A stretch of 64,000 nucleotides of DNA from contig JAUEDM010000007.1 in the NCBI GenBank assembly GCA_033439685.1, forward strand, positions 3,152,501-3,216,500, written 5' to 3'. Source of the stretch: Apodospora peruviana (taxonomy: Eukaryota; Ascomycota; Sordariomycetes; Sordariales; Lasiosphaeriaceae). Below the pieces are notes generated by a model. It had not been told where the DNA came from, did not search any database, and was given only the letters and a program-made list of their open reading frames with translations. Within the stretch, counting starts at the first letter, position 1, and each line of letters opens with the position of its first letter. Positions 55,123 through 64,000 of the stretch are shown here, piece after piece. The position numbers and the translations under genes are program-made.

Positions 55123-58040
55123 TATATCTACGGCGGCCAATTGGTGGCTGAATCAGCGGCTGAGCGCCTCTTCGCAGCCAAAAAGGGGCCGTGCCCTCAG
55201 CGACCGTAAATATCCCAAGGATGTCTACGTCTGCGCAGGGTTAGGGTTATATATGCAATTTTTTAGCCCCTGAAGCCCCTAAACACAAGCAATTGGGCGC
55301 AATCTACGTAGTAAAACAGCGTTTCCAGGCCCAAACTGTATTGCAACAACGGCTCAATTACTAAATCTATCTACGGAAGGCTTGTTACCGCCGGCGCCGT
55401 GCCGTTATCGCGCCGCCGGCCACCCTTCTTATCACCGGCGCCGGCCTCCCTCGTCTTCCTGTTGGCGCGGAGCCGCTTGCAATACAAATCCAGAGAACAG
55501 TTAGATTGCCGTTGTTCGGCCGCAACAAAGAACATCGCCGATTCTTCGCTCAACCGCCGTAAGCCGGCAACTCGCCGGATCTCTCGGATGACTTCCAGCC
55601 GTAAAGAATACCACTGAACTTCGGCCTGACGGCCGGCACGCCACCGGCTCCCCCACCGATTATCCAAAGCCGTGATCGAAGGGCTACCCCGCAAGCCGGT
55701 AGTCCACTCGCGCCAAAGGTCATTTACGGTCTTGACGGCCCGGCTCATGCGGTGTTTCGGCGGCTCCGTAGTCTCCGGCTCCGCAGCCTCCGGCTCTGGG
55801 CTTGGCTGGCTGGAGCAGCTTAGCCGGCTGGAGCTGCTTGAACAGCTTTCTGATGGCGATGCTAGTGCCGGAGCCGGAGCCGGTGCCGATGCTAGTGCTG
55901 GTGCCGGTGGTGGTTGCAGCTGGAAAACGCTTCCGGCAAGGAGGTCGCGCAAGGAAGACTGATAGGTTAGGGCTAGCCGTGCTTCTGCCGTACGAATCTC
56001 GGCCGTTAGGGCCGTTGAAAGCTCCAATATCTTGACCTCACTCCGGGCTTCGGCCGTCTTTAGGTAGTCGGTAAGGACCGGCAAAGCCTGCGTCAGAACG
56101 GCCAACTGGCTCGGCCGCTCGCCTTCTTCTATTATTACCGCTACGCGGTGCGCATACGGCCGGTAATCTTTGTGCTGGAATACCGGATGGTTCCACACGG
56201 CGGAGTCCGGAAACTGGCGCATCAACGGCACCGAGTCTTCCAGAATCACCTCTCGGAGGTAGAATAACAAGCTTGTGAAGCCGGCCGCCGCAAGGTCGTG
56301 TATTTGCTCCGGGCCGGGGCCGAACTTATCTGCCCACTGGCTTAACTCCGGCCAGATCAACGCTAACAGGGAGTCCGGAGGCGGCGTTCGGCTTCGGCGT
56401 ATCTCAAAGCCCCCCATCTGCGCCGGATGGCCAGCCATGGTCCGCATGAACTTCCGGGGTAGTGAATTTAGGTAACAGCCGATCATTTGCTCTTGGTTCC
56501 ACCGGCCGGCACGGCGAATCTGCGCCTCGCTTACGCCCTTCAACTCCGCCGTCTTCGCTCCAGAGCTCCGGCTAACGTGGGTCTTCTTGTTCGACCGGAT
56601 ACCGGCGTACGCAAACGCCTTAATAACCCAATCCCGCTGGCTATTATACGCTAACGCGGAGGCGGGGCCGGCCTCGGTGCTCTTCAACAGCCGGATGTCG
56701 TACCATTGCGCTCGGCTTTTAAAGCAGGGAAACGGCTCATCGGTAAGGTCCCACCGGTACAGGAGGTAAAAGGCTACCGCGCCAAGAACGCAAATAAGCG
56801 GGTCTCGGCTCCGAAGGGCGCCGGCGGTTTCCAAGCGGCCGTGTTGGTTCTGCTTTCCGGCTCGCGTGGTGGTAATAAGCGGCATACACCGAGTGGGCCC
56901 CTCGCCGGCGAATTCGAACGTAAAGAGGTCCGAGATCTCAAGGCTCCGTCGGTCGCCGCCGCGGGTAAGCATATAATGGCCGAGAAGCATATCGGCCAGA
57001 GTCCGGAAGTGGCATTCGGCTGACTGGCCGGTATGGCCCCACAACTCCTGGGCAACCCGCTTGAGGTCATCCTCCGAATAGCCGTCAAGAACGGTATCTC
57101 GGCCCTTGTCGGCGTAGTTGGCTTTCTGCCGCTCCGTATCCCGGCGTTGGAGAGATTTAATATACTCCCGGGCGTTATCCTCTCGGGGCGAGGGGTGGGT
57201 GTTCATGCCGAGGGCTCGTTGCGATCGGTAAAGGTCGGTAATAGCCGTAACGTAGGTCCGGACCGACCGCCAGGCAAGCCGAGTCTCCGAGAGCGGCACA
57301 TCGCCGTCAGACTTCCGGCTCCGCGACCGTAACGGCCGATTCACAACCTCCTCAACAAGGAAAAGAAGGAGCTTATCCTCCGTTACCGTCTCGCCGTCTT
57401 GGTACTGTTTCCGCCGGCAGAACCGCCGGAATTCTTCCTGCTTCGGCTCGTACGCCGACGACGTGTTCTTCGGCCGCGTCGCTTTAATCATAGTGAGGAT
57501 GTTCTGCGCGTTGGCCCGGAGCTCGGCGTTGTTGACGATAGCGCGTTCCGGCCGCGCTGCTGGAATCCTTACTTGCGCTAGCCTCTTTTGGCCGGTTAGG
57601 GGTTGTTCCGTGCCGGCCGATCCAGCTACCGTGATCGATAGCCTGGCCGGCGCTCGTCGCTTCCGGAGAGCCATAGCGTAAAGGAAGCCCGGCCTACGGT
57701 ACCGGAAAGAAGAGAAGGTTGGGGACGGAGAGTTGGAGCGGAGCGGGGGGGCGCAGACTCCCTGAAAGGCGCGACTAGCGGTTGCTTACGGCGCCGGCCC
57801 CGCTGTAGTGGTGTGGCCACGGCGCATTAGCGCCCTGTATTATAGTGGAGGCTCCGGGGGCCGCGGCGAATCAGCGGCCGAATCAGCCGGCGACGTAGAT
57901 ATACAGAAATAAGCATGGCGGCCACACCGGAGCCACCGTAGATATTCGCGGATTTCGCCGGCGGCGAGTTTACAGGTTAGGGTTTAATGCGGGGCTCCGA
58001 TCAGCGAGCGGCTGATTTCGGCTCAGCGGCGCCGTGTATA
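55123..58040 (-). mobile_element. Crypton-like tyrosine-recombinase element
   Basis: A GC-rich block of about 2.9 kb around a single long recombinase gene. Both ends carry related sequences in opposite orientation: TATATCTACGGCGGC at the left (55123) and, reverse-complemented, TATACACGGCGCCGC at the right (58040). A further inverted copy of ATATCTACGGTGGC lies at 57932-57945. Subterminal AATCAGCGGC-type words occur near both ends. Composition changes sharply at both borders. Boundaries are inferred from composition and these motifs, not proven by an empty site. Confidence 0.6.
55371..57674 (-). CDS. Tyrosine recombinase with GCR1_C-like DNA-binding domain
   Basis: Uninterrupted 767-aa ORF from ATG 57674. 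Residues about 55-190 resemble the SAM-like core-binding part of phage-integrase recombinases. The catalytic domain has LTRGGDRRSLEISDLF (first Arg), THVSRSSGAKTAEL and IRRAGRWNQEQMIGCYLNSL (HxxR, G.W and the nucleophilic Tyr). A Pro/Ala-rich linker (PPPAPALASAPAPAPALASP) leads to a C-terminal module reading SRAVKTVNDLWREWTTGL and SRWRAGRQAEVQWYSLRLEV, matching the GCR1_C DNA-binding domain found in fungal Cryptons. It should cut and rejoin DNA through a 3'-phosphotyrosine link. No introns, stops or frameshifts; GC-rich codons unlike neighbouring genes. Probably functional or recently so. Confidence 0.85.
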   Translation of the reverse strand: MALRKRRAPARLSITVAGSAGTEQPLTGQKRLAQVRIPAARPERAIVNNAELRANAQNILTMIKATRPKNTSSAYEPKQEEFRRFCRRKQYQDGETVTEDKLLLFLVEEVVNRPLRSRSRKSDGDVPLSETRLAWRSVRTYVTAITDLYRSQRALGMNTHPSPREDNAREYIKSLQRRDTERQKANYADKGRDTVLDGYSEDDLKRVAQELWGHTGQSAECHFRTLADMLLGHYMLTRGGDRRSLEISDLFTFEFAGEGPTRCMPLITTTRAGKQNQHGRLETAGALRSRDPLICVLGAVAFYLLYRWDLTDEPFPCFKSRAQWYDIRLLKSTEAGPASALAYNSQRDWVIKAFAYAGIRSNKKTHVSRSSGAKTAELKGVSEAQIRRAGRWNQEQMIGCYLNSLPRKFMRTMAGHPAQMGGFEIRRSRTPPPDSLLALIWPELSQWADKFGPGPEQIHDLAAAGFTSLLFYLREVILEDSVPLMRQFPDSAVWNHPVFQHKDYRPYAHRVAVIIEEGERPSQLAVLTQALPVLTDYLKTAEARSEVKILELSTALTAEIRTAEARLALTYQSSLRDLLAGSVFQLQPPPAPALASAPAPAPALASPSESCSSSSSRLSCSSQPSPEPEAAEPETTEPPKHRMSRAVKTVNDLWREWTTGLRGSPSITALDNRWGSRWRAGRQAEVQWYSLRLEVIREIRRVAGLRRLSEESAMFFVAAEQRQSNCSLDLYCKRLRANRKTREAGAGDKKGGRRRDNGTAPAVTSLP

Positions 58041-59910
58041 CCAAACTCCTTCTTTCGACGACCAGTCGTTCCTCTATAATATGGTCTTGCGCTGGATTTT
58101 TCACTCCGCTAATGGCATCTCGAGGCTACCCAGAACAGCCACTTGCAGTGAATTCTGACGTGCCGGAACCCGCGATCGAGACTTGGTTTCCACCCATGAT
58201 GGAGAGATGGTCATCTTCTCACCGACACCGACTTTGCCAATTGCAATAATGAACGATCTGGTATGGCATTACCACAAGGAGGAACACGACCCGAAGAAGG
58301 TGAGGAGAAAGCCCCGCTTCCATACCTCAGCATGTTAAGCTCAAGCGAACCTAATATCGGCGCCGGCAACAACCCGGGCCAAATACTGAAGTTCGCGAGG
58401 TCCAATCCGAAGGTGACCTTGATTGTTGCATCAACAAGCTTCGCTTCGTTGTGTGGCAGCCAACTCCCAATCACAAGTCAAAAACATATTACCTCCACAA
58501 TCGCCATATCCAGAAACATCGCTACCCCGCCTCCAGGATCATCCATGAGACCACCACACGCGAGAAACAAGCTTTTTACTCGTCCTCGCTGCATTATGAA
58601 CGAGAGGTACTGACTCCGGGGTAGAGGTTCGCACGGCCGAGGTAGCCGGTACACACCCCGGCACATGCTTCTTCGGCAAGGCTTGCCGAATATCCACTTT
58701 TGACGACGCGAAAGCCGGGAGTTGGAATGTCTCCAGTACGACGTCATCTCGCCAGTGTTCCTTTGTACAATGGTATGGGTGTACCTCGTCTATCTATCCA
58801 TCTCCATCGTCTTCGTGAGGTACCGATCTACCCATATTCCAAGCTGGAGGTGTACCGGTCTTGAGCTGAGCTGCTGGGGCGATACTGCGCTATTGTGTAC
58901 TCTGGCCATCTTCTAAGTAGGCATCGGTCACTCCTGCTGGCCTTCTGATGGTGAGCACGAGACCCATAGGGACCACGAATCAGACGCCCTACGTCTGACT
59001 TACTACGGTAATTTTCACAGGCTTTGACCCTCGACGCCGAATCTCCTCTTGGGCCCATTTGAGAGCTTGAGTACTCCCCTCGGACCAGCTCGTGCTGTTC
59101 GTCGTCTTGCTTGACACCCTTAGAGCAACTTTGTGTCCCCAGACCCCCTAATTACGTGTACTATATAGTGCCATAACTTGCGGTAATTAATCTCTCAAAC
59201 AGCCCTGCTTCTCTCAGTCATCGACGGTCTTGTAGTCCTCGGAGGTCTCCGGCGCCGTGCTGTCTTAATGATCAACTGAGGAATTCCAGGAGGTGCTTCC
59301 CTTCGTGGTTTATCTCTTCTCCAGATGAGTCATTTCGATCCCCCTCATCATTGGAGAGTCACGCGTATTATACTGGATGATCAAGAGCATCTATCTCAAA
59401 CTGCCGCACGCTCCCAAGAACGACAGGAGACAATTTCGAACTCTAAACCCAGAGTGCCTTGATATTGGCACCTGCCGACGGCGAGCGTTTCTCCAACCGA
59501 GCTTGATGGCCACCAATAGCGCGGCCTTCTCTCCACTGCGGGTATGCTACGTTGCAAATCGCGTTCCCTACCCGGCAGTATTTTGCACACGGACTCTGTG
59601 GTCGAGGACTCCGTAGTCGATTCGAGTTACATAGTCGAGACGGGCTTGCCGAATCTAGTGTTTTGACTCTGCGGAGATGGTATCTCCGGCCGCATGGAGC
59701 CAATATACGCACACGATATGATGCCAGTCTTGGGTTGTTATTGTCTTGTTCACTGGCCGGCATCTCAACTGAAGCTTTGCTTGCTTGGGCATATCTAAAC
59801 CATAAAAGCCACTGGGTCCTTCAACGTGACTAAGACAGTTTGTGGACTACAACGGACACCCCACTCCCAATCAACCTTTCAACCGTCACCGCCCAGACCT
59901 CATCACAGTC
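58041..59910. other. Gene-poor region
   Basis: 1.9 kb. Short ORFs at 58263-58613 and 59552-59833 lack motifs. The last 100-150 bp should hold the GH7 promoter and leader. No TATA element can be assigned confidently. Confidence 0.4.
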
Positions 59911-61483
59911 ATGCATTCCAGGCTCACGGTCCTCATCTCCCTACTCGCGGCGGCAGCCACCGCCAATGGCCAGGGCGTGGGCACGCAGCAGACGGAAACT
60001 CATCCGAAAATGACATGGCAGAAATGCACGGGTAAAGGCAGCTGCTCCAACCAGAACGGCGAGGTGGTCATCGACTCCAACTGGCGCTGGGTCCACGACA
60101 AGGGCGGCTACACCAACTGCTACACCGACAACGCCTGGAACACCACGGTCTGCGCCGACAACACCAAGTGCGCGTCGCAGTGCGTCGTCGACGGCGCCGA
60201 CTACACGGCCACCTACGGCGCCAGCACCTCGGGCAACGCCCTGACCCTCAAGTTCGTCACCAAGGGCCAGTACGCCACCAACATCGGCTCGCGCATGTAC
60301 CTGATGGCCTCGTCCACGAAATACGCAATGTTCACGCTGCTGGGTAACGAGTTCACCTTCGACGTCGACGTGAGCAAGCTGCCCTGCGGCCTGAACGGCG
60401 CGCTGTACTTTGTCAGCATGGACGAGGACGGCGGGATGAGCAAGTACAGCACCAACAAGGCTGGCGCAAAGTACGGTGCTGGGTATTGTGATTCGCAATG
60501 TCCGAGGGACCTCAAGTTCATTGACGGCAAGGTATGTAACCTAACCTATCCCTATCCAAGCTTCCAACTTTAATGTGTGTATAGGCCAACGTAGAAGGCT
60601 GGACTCCGTCCTCGAACGACAAAAACGCCGGCGTGGGCGGCATGGGCTCCTGCTGCGCAGAGATGGACATCTGGGAAGCCAACTCCATTTCAACAGCGTT
60701 CACGCCGCATCCGTGCAAGAACGCGGCCCAGCACAGCTGCAAGGGCGACGACTGTGGCGGCACCTACTCGGCAACACGCTTCGCGGGCGACTGCGACCCC
60801 GATGGGTGCGACTTCAACCCGTACCGCATGGGCAACCACGATTTTTACGGAGCCGGCAAGACTGTCGACACAACCAAGAAGATCACCGTCGTCACGCAGT
60901 TCAAGGGGTCTGGATCTACGCTGTCGGAGATCAAGCAGTTCTATGTGCAGGGCGGCAAGAGAATTGATGCGCCCAATAGTACCTGGCCGGGGCTGGAGGG
61001 CAACAGTCTGACGCCGGCGTTTTGCAAGACGCAGAAGACGGTGTTTGGGGACCAGGATCGGTTTAATGATATGGGTGGGTTTGATAATATGGCCAAGGCG
61101 CTGGCTAAGGGGATGGTGCTTGTGCTTTCGTTATGGGATGATGTGAGTTTTTTTTTTCGACTTTTGTTATCGTCGTCTTAGGGTATATAAGGAGGGAGGG
61201 AGCTGACGACGTAACAGCACTATTCCAACATGCTTTGGCTCGACTCGACTTACCCTACCGATGCGGACCCGAGCACGCCTGGAAAGGGCCGCGGGACATG
61301 CGACACCAGCAGCGGAGCTCCTTCTGATGTTGAGACAAATCATGCGTGAGTCCCATTACCACATTTGGTCATCGATGTCATGTTGACATATTATGATGCT
61401 GACTGGATGGGTACAGAGATGCCCAGGTCATCTACTCCAACATCAGGGTTGGGCCACTGGATTCTACGTACACGGCGAGTTGA
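59911..61483 (+). CDS. Secreted GH7 cellobiohydrolase
   Basis: Exons 59911-60531, 60585-61142, 61218-61345 and 61417-61483 give 457 aa. The start ATG 59911 begins a signal peptide (MHSRLTVLISLLAAAATANG) followed by QGVGTQQTETHPKMTWQKC, the usual mature start of Cel7 enzymes. The nucleophile and acid/base lie in CCAEMDIWEANS (about residues 229-240). The TYSATRFAGDCDPDGCDFNP and KGMVLVLSLWDD segments, many paired cysteines and the RVGPLDSTY end match cellobiohydrolase I rather than endoglucanase. It cleaves cellobiose from reducing ends of cellulose chains. It stops at the catalytic domain, with no linker or CBM1. Catalytic residues are intact. The first donor is GTATGT; the others are GTGAGT. 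Confidence 0.95.
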
Positions 61484-62099
61484 AGCTGGACAATATGATT
61501 AATCATGTAAAGTGACCACAAATGCTCTGCTGCAGCAGCTGTGTGTTGCTTGCGTCTTGATGTTATGAAGGTCGTGCGTGTGCTTGATCCGAGTCAAATG
61601 ACGGGGGATGAGATAGCGGAAGGTCTTCTTGTCCACTGCAGACAGTCGTTTCCACCCAAGGGCCGATTTCCGTGTTTCTATCTTTCCTTGGTCGGTTCCC
61701 TTCTGCGAAGTACCTTTTTATAGTGTCTGGATTTTCCAATGACAATAAGCAATCCGGCAAATTTCTCAGGCAAGATAAGAAATTCAACAAGTGCAGTTGA
61801 AGACAGATTTCATTTGTGCACATTCTCCAAAATGGGGAATAATAATGGATCTACGATCGTTGGTTAAGTGAGTACTTTCAACAAAACGGGTTAGGTATAT
61901 CACATGCACAGGCACAAAATGAAGACACCTCTGTATGTCTGGCCCGGTTTGGGTCCTGAGCAGGATTCCGAAACACTCGGGCTTTAGGCAATGTAATATG
62001 GTCATGTCACCTCTTAGCGCTTTGCATCTCGACCAATACCGGGGTAAATTCCTCGATGGTAACCTCATTCAAACGCCCTACAAAAGAACTACACATCGA
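61484..62099. other. 3' flank of the GH7 gene
   Basis: 600 bp without a supported gene; contains the GH7 3' untranslated region. Confidence 0.45.
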
Positions 62100-63385
62100 C
62101 CGCAAGATCTCTAGCACGGAGGCCATTGCGCGCTGTTGCGACGGCCCCCAAAGTTGGCGAGACATCAGGCGCAACCTACCGCCCCGACAAAGATAGTACC
62201 AACTCGTATAAATAAGGAGATTCTTGTTAGAGGCAGGGGAATGCCAGCCGATCTGGCTAGTCGGACACCGCAGGAGATTATCCAGGCTATTAACCAGCCG
62301 TCAATGAAGAAGGAGTCCTCTGGAAGGCCCACCTACTGGACTGCGAACCGTACTGGGCTGCGCTGAGCCCGGTGCAGTGTTTCAAATGCTGGAAATGGGG
62401 CCATACACAACATCATTGCAGAACAACACCATTATGCCCGCGGTGTGGGACGAAGGCTCATGGGGACGGCGGCAGAGATGGAGAAGCCGAATGCCTAACC
62501 CACAAGAACGAAATCTCCCTCCGCTGCTCAGCTTGCGGAGGGAGACACCCAGCATGGTCGAAAGAGTGTCCTGAAAAGTTAACGGTCCTGTCAAAAATTA
62601 CGGCAAAAATATGGGGACTGGGACTAGCCAAAGCAAGAGAGGTGTACTCCAAGTGCATCCGGTCAGCAATAGCCTACGGTGCATCGTCATTCCACATCCC
62701 CACCAGAAAGGGAGGCAAACCAGAGACAAAGAGGGGTCACTAAGACGCTCACAAAAGCCCAGAATAAATACTTACGAACAGTAGCAGGGGCGTTCAAGTC
62801 AATGCCAATCGACCATCTTTAGAGACAAGACAGTCAAAAGACACTCAGGCCTCAACAAGGCAAAAAGTCGACTACTGGTCCAAATTCGAACCGGCTATAG
62901 AGGGCTCCGGGACTTCCTGTTTAAGCGGGGAGTTCCAGACGTTATAACGCCATTTTGTGAGTGCGGAGAGTGGCGCGAGACCGTCGAACACCTGGTTATG
63001 TGGTGTTCGGCCCCACCGTTGAGCCGAAGATGGGAGAGAGCAGAGATTCGGACTCGACGGGACATTCACTCTGTCCTCCAGGGCATTGATCCTTTAGCTG
63101 CACGGCTAACGAGAAGGATCCTGAGCTGGCTGATGGACGCGGGAAGATTACCAATGTACAATCTGGCAAGGAAGCTAGAGTTGGAGTCGGCGGTTTAAGA
63201 ACCCCCCCCATCAAAGGCTAGGAGGTCTTCTTCTTTTGTATTCACAGGCTCAGTCACTGATGTGTTCCTTGATTGTCCGTGCCCGGTTTTCACCCGACCC
63301 GTGAGGGTATGGTTTTTCTGTACAGTAAATAGTCCGAGGGTCCGACACGCCTAAGCGAATAGCGGTGTATGAATAATAATAATAA
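62100..63385 (+). mobile_element. Tad-like LINE relic, copy C, with ORF1 remnant
   Basis: Same family as copies A and B. It begins with an ORF1 (gag-like) fragment (about 62136-62366), then three CCHC-type zinc knuckles (CFKCWKWGHTQHHC, CPRCGTKAHGDGGRDGEAEC, CSACGGRHPAWSKEC; 62375-62570). An internal deletion then joins ORF1 directly to the distal part of the RT ORF (KITAKIWGLGLAKAREVYSK). It ends CECGEWRETVEHLVMWCSAP...YNLARKLELE and an AAT-repeat tail at about 63371-63385. The deletion and a frameshift near 62743 mark it as dead, but the last 130 codons are open and better preserved than in copy B. Confidence 0.85.
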
Positions 63386-63478
63386 GTTATCTCAGATATA
63401 TATCACTTGGTGATCCAGCACCGAGGCAAGGACCCAGTCCTTGCCTCCCATTCTTATTACTCTATTCCATCTTACTCA

Positions 63479-63993
63479 TTAAAGTACACCCTCCATAATA
63501 AAATCATCCAACCTCGGATCAATATCCCCACCCGACATTGTCACGTCAGCAGGAGCAGTAGGCTCCTCCCCACGCAAGTTGACATCGAACCACACCCGGT
63601 AAGGGGTATGATCGCCGAATGTGCAAGGCGTATCCCGCAAGTCGGCAAGAAACATCCTCCAGTAAGGAATAAACGGAGCAGGCTCCTCCTTCTCACCATC
63701 CGAATTACTTCCGGAAGGAGAAGAAAGAGACTGGTCCGCTAATCCACTGGTGTCGAAGTCGAAATCGAAAACGGTATCGGAACTGGAAGTCAAAACCGGG
63801 TCGATGTTCGCCAATCCGCGGTGAAGGATGACTCCTCGTTGGAGGAATCACTAGCACCAGAAATGGAAGGGTTGAAATCGAAATTGAAATCGGAACCGAT
63901 AGGGTAATCGAAAGAGGAAGTGCCGGCGACGGGGGCGGGGGCTTCAGGAGCGGCGAACTCGGGGCCGAGAGAAGTACCGGTATAAGGCACCAT
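63479..63993 (-). pseudogene. Acidic, Phe/Asp-rich ORF with one frameshift (may extend past the edge)
   Basis: ATG 63993 opens MVPYTGTSLGPEFAAPEAPA then DYPIGSDFNFDFNPS...ESSFTAD, which runs into a stop at 63790. The adjacent frame continues GLANIDPVLTSSSDTVFDFD, then PFIPYWRMFLADLRDTPCTF and ends RLDDFIMEGVL at 63479. The two halves share the same acidic, FDF-rich style, so a one-base indel near 63815 is likely. No family recognised; could be part of a transposable-element ORF or a low-complexity host protein. Confidence 0.35.
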
Positions 63994-64000
63994 CCCAGCG

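Noticed and set aside
55237..55252. TTAGGG-like word near the recombinase element (also at about 57977), as a telomere remnant
   Set aside because: Only single GGTTAGGGTT words, not tandem telomeric repeats.
59941..60498. 185-codon antisense ORF over the GH7 exon
   Set aside because: Shadow frame of a GC-rich codon-biased gene; no domain or signal.

Overview
The window is nuclear DNA of a filamentous ascomycete (Pezizomycotina, most likely a sordariomycete). The genes carry 50-110 nt introns with GTRAGT-type donors, RCTRAC-type branch points and AG acceptors. The gene content is fungal: a pisatin-demethylase-type P450, a secreted GH7 cellulase, a tyrosinase, a DUF7025-AAA ATPase and a HeLo-NACHT-ankyrin receptor. 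I saw no tRNA, rRNA or CRISPR. Exon limits come from reading frames and splice consensus by eye; domain names come from recognised motifs, not from searches.

Layout. 0.4-2.3 kb: complete six-exon P450 (minus). 4-4.7 kb: decayed MOB-family gene. 6.6-10.7 kb: head-to-head pair of an orphan protein (minus) and a three-exon AAA ATPase (plus). 11.5-20.6 kb: same-strand array of small orphan genes, including a tandem paralogue pair with in-frame 15-bp minisatellites, one member of which is dead. 21-25 kb: secreted tyrosinase and a secreted protein with a jelly-roll-like C-terminus. 26.8-28.4 kb: multi-pass membrane protein. 29-30.4 kb: Ala/Pro-rich orphan. 30.4-34 kb: sparse DNA with a 30-nt G tract and a LINE 3' fragment.

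34-50 kb is a fungal NLR (STAND receptor) neighbourhood full of transposable elements. It holds a frameshifted NB-ARC pseudogene, an intact 1605-aa HeLo-NACHT-ankyrin-ZZ receptor with 18 almost identical 99-bp ankyrin units, a second NB-ARC relic, a WD40 relic, and a separate small gene with a HeLo-like fungal N-terminal domain. Two inverted LINE relics and the 3' end of another LINE family lie among them.

50-64 kb: an intact pogo/Fot1-like DNA transposon with perfect 45-bp inverted repeats, a three-exon NAD(P)-dependent reductase, an intact GC-rich tyrosine-recombinase element with a GCR1_C-like domain, the GH7 cellobiohydrolase, a deleted LINE copy and a frameshifted acidic ORF at the edge. 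The window is a dispensable, fast-changing region: secreted and oxidative enzymes beside immune-receptor genes, many of them broken, with at least two elements that look recently active.
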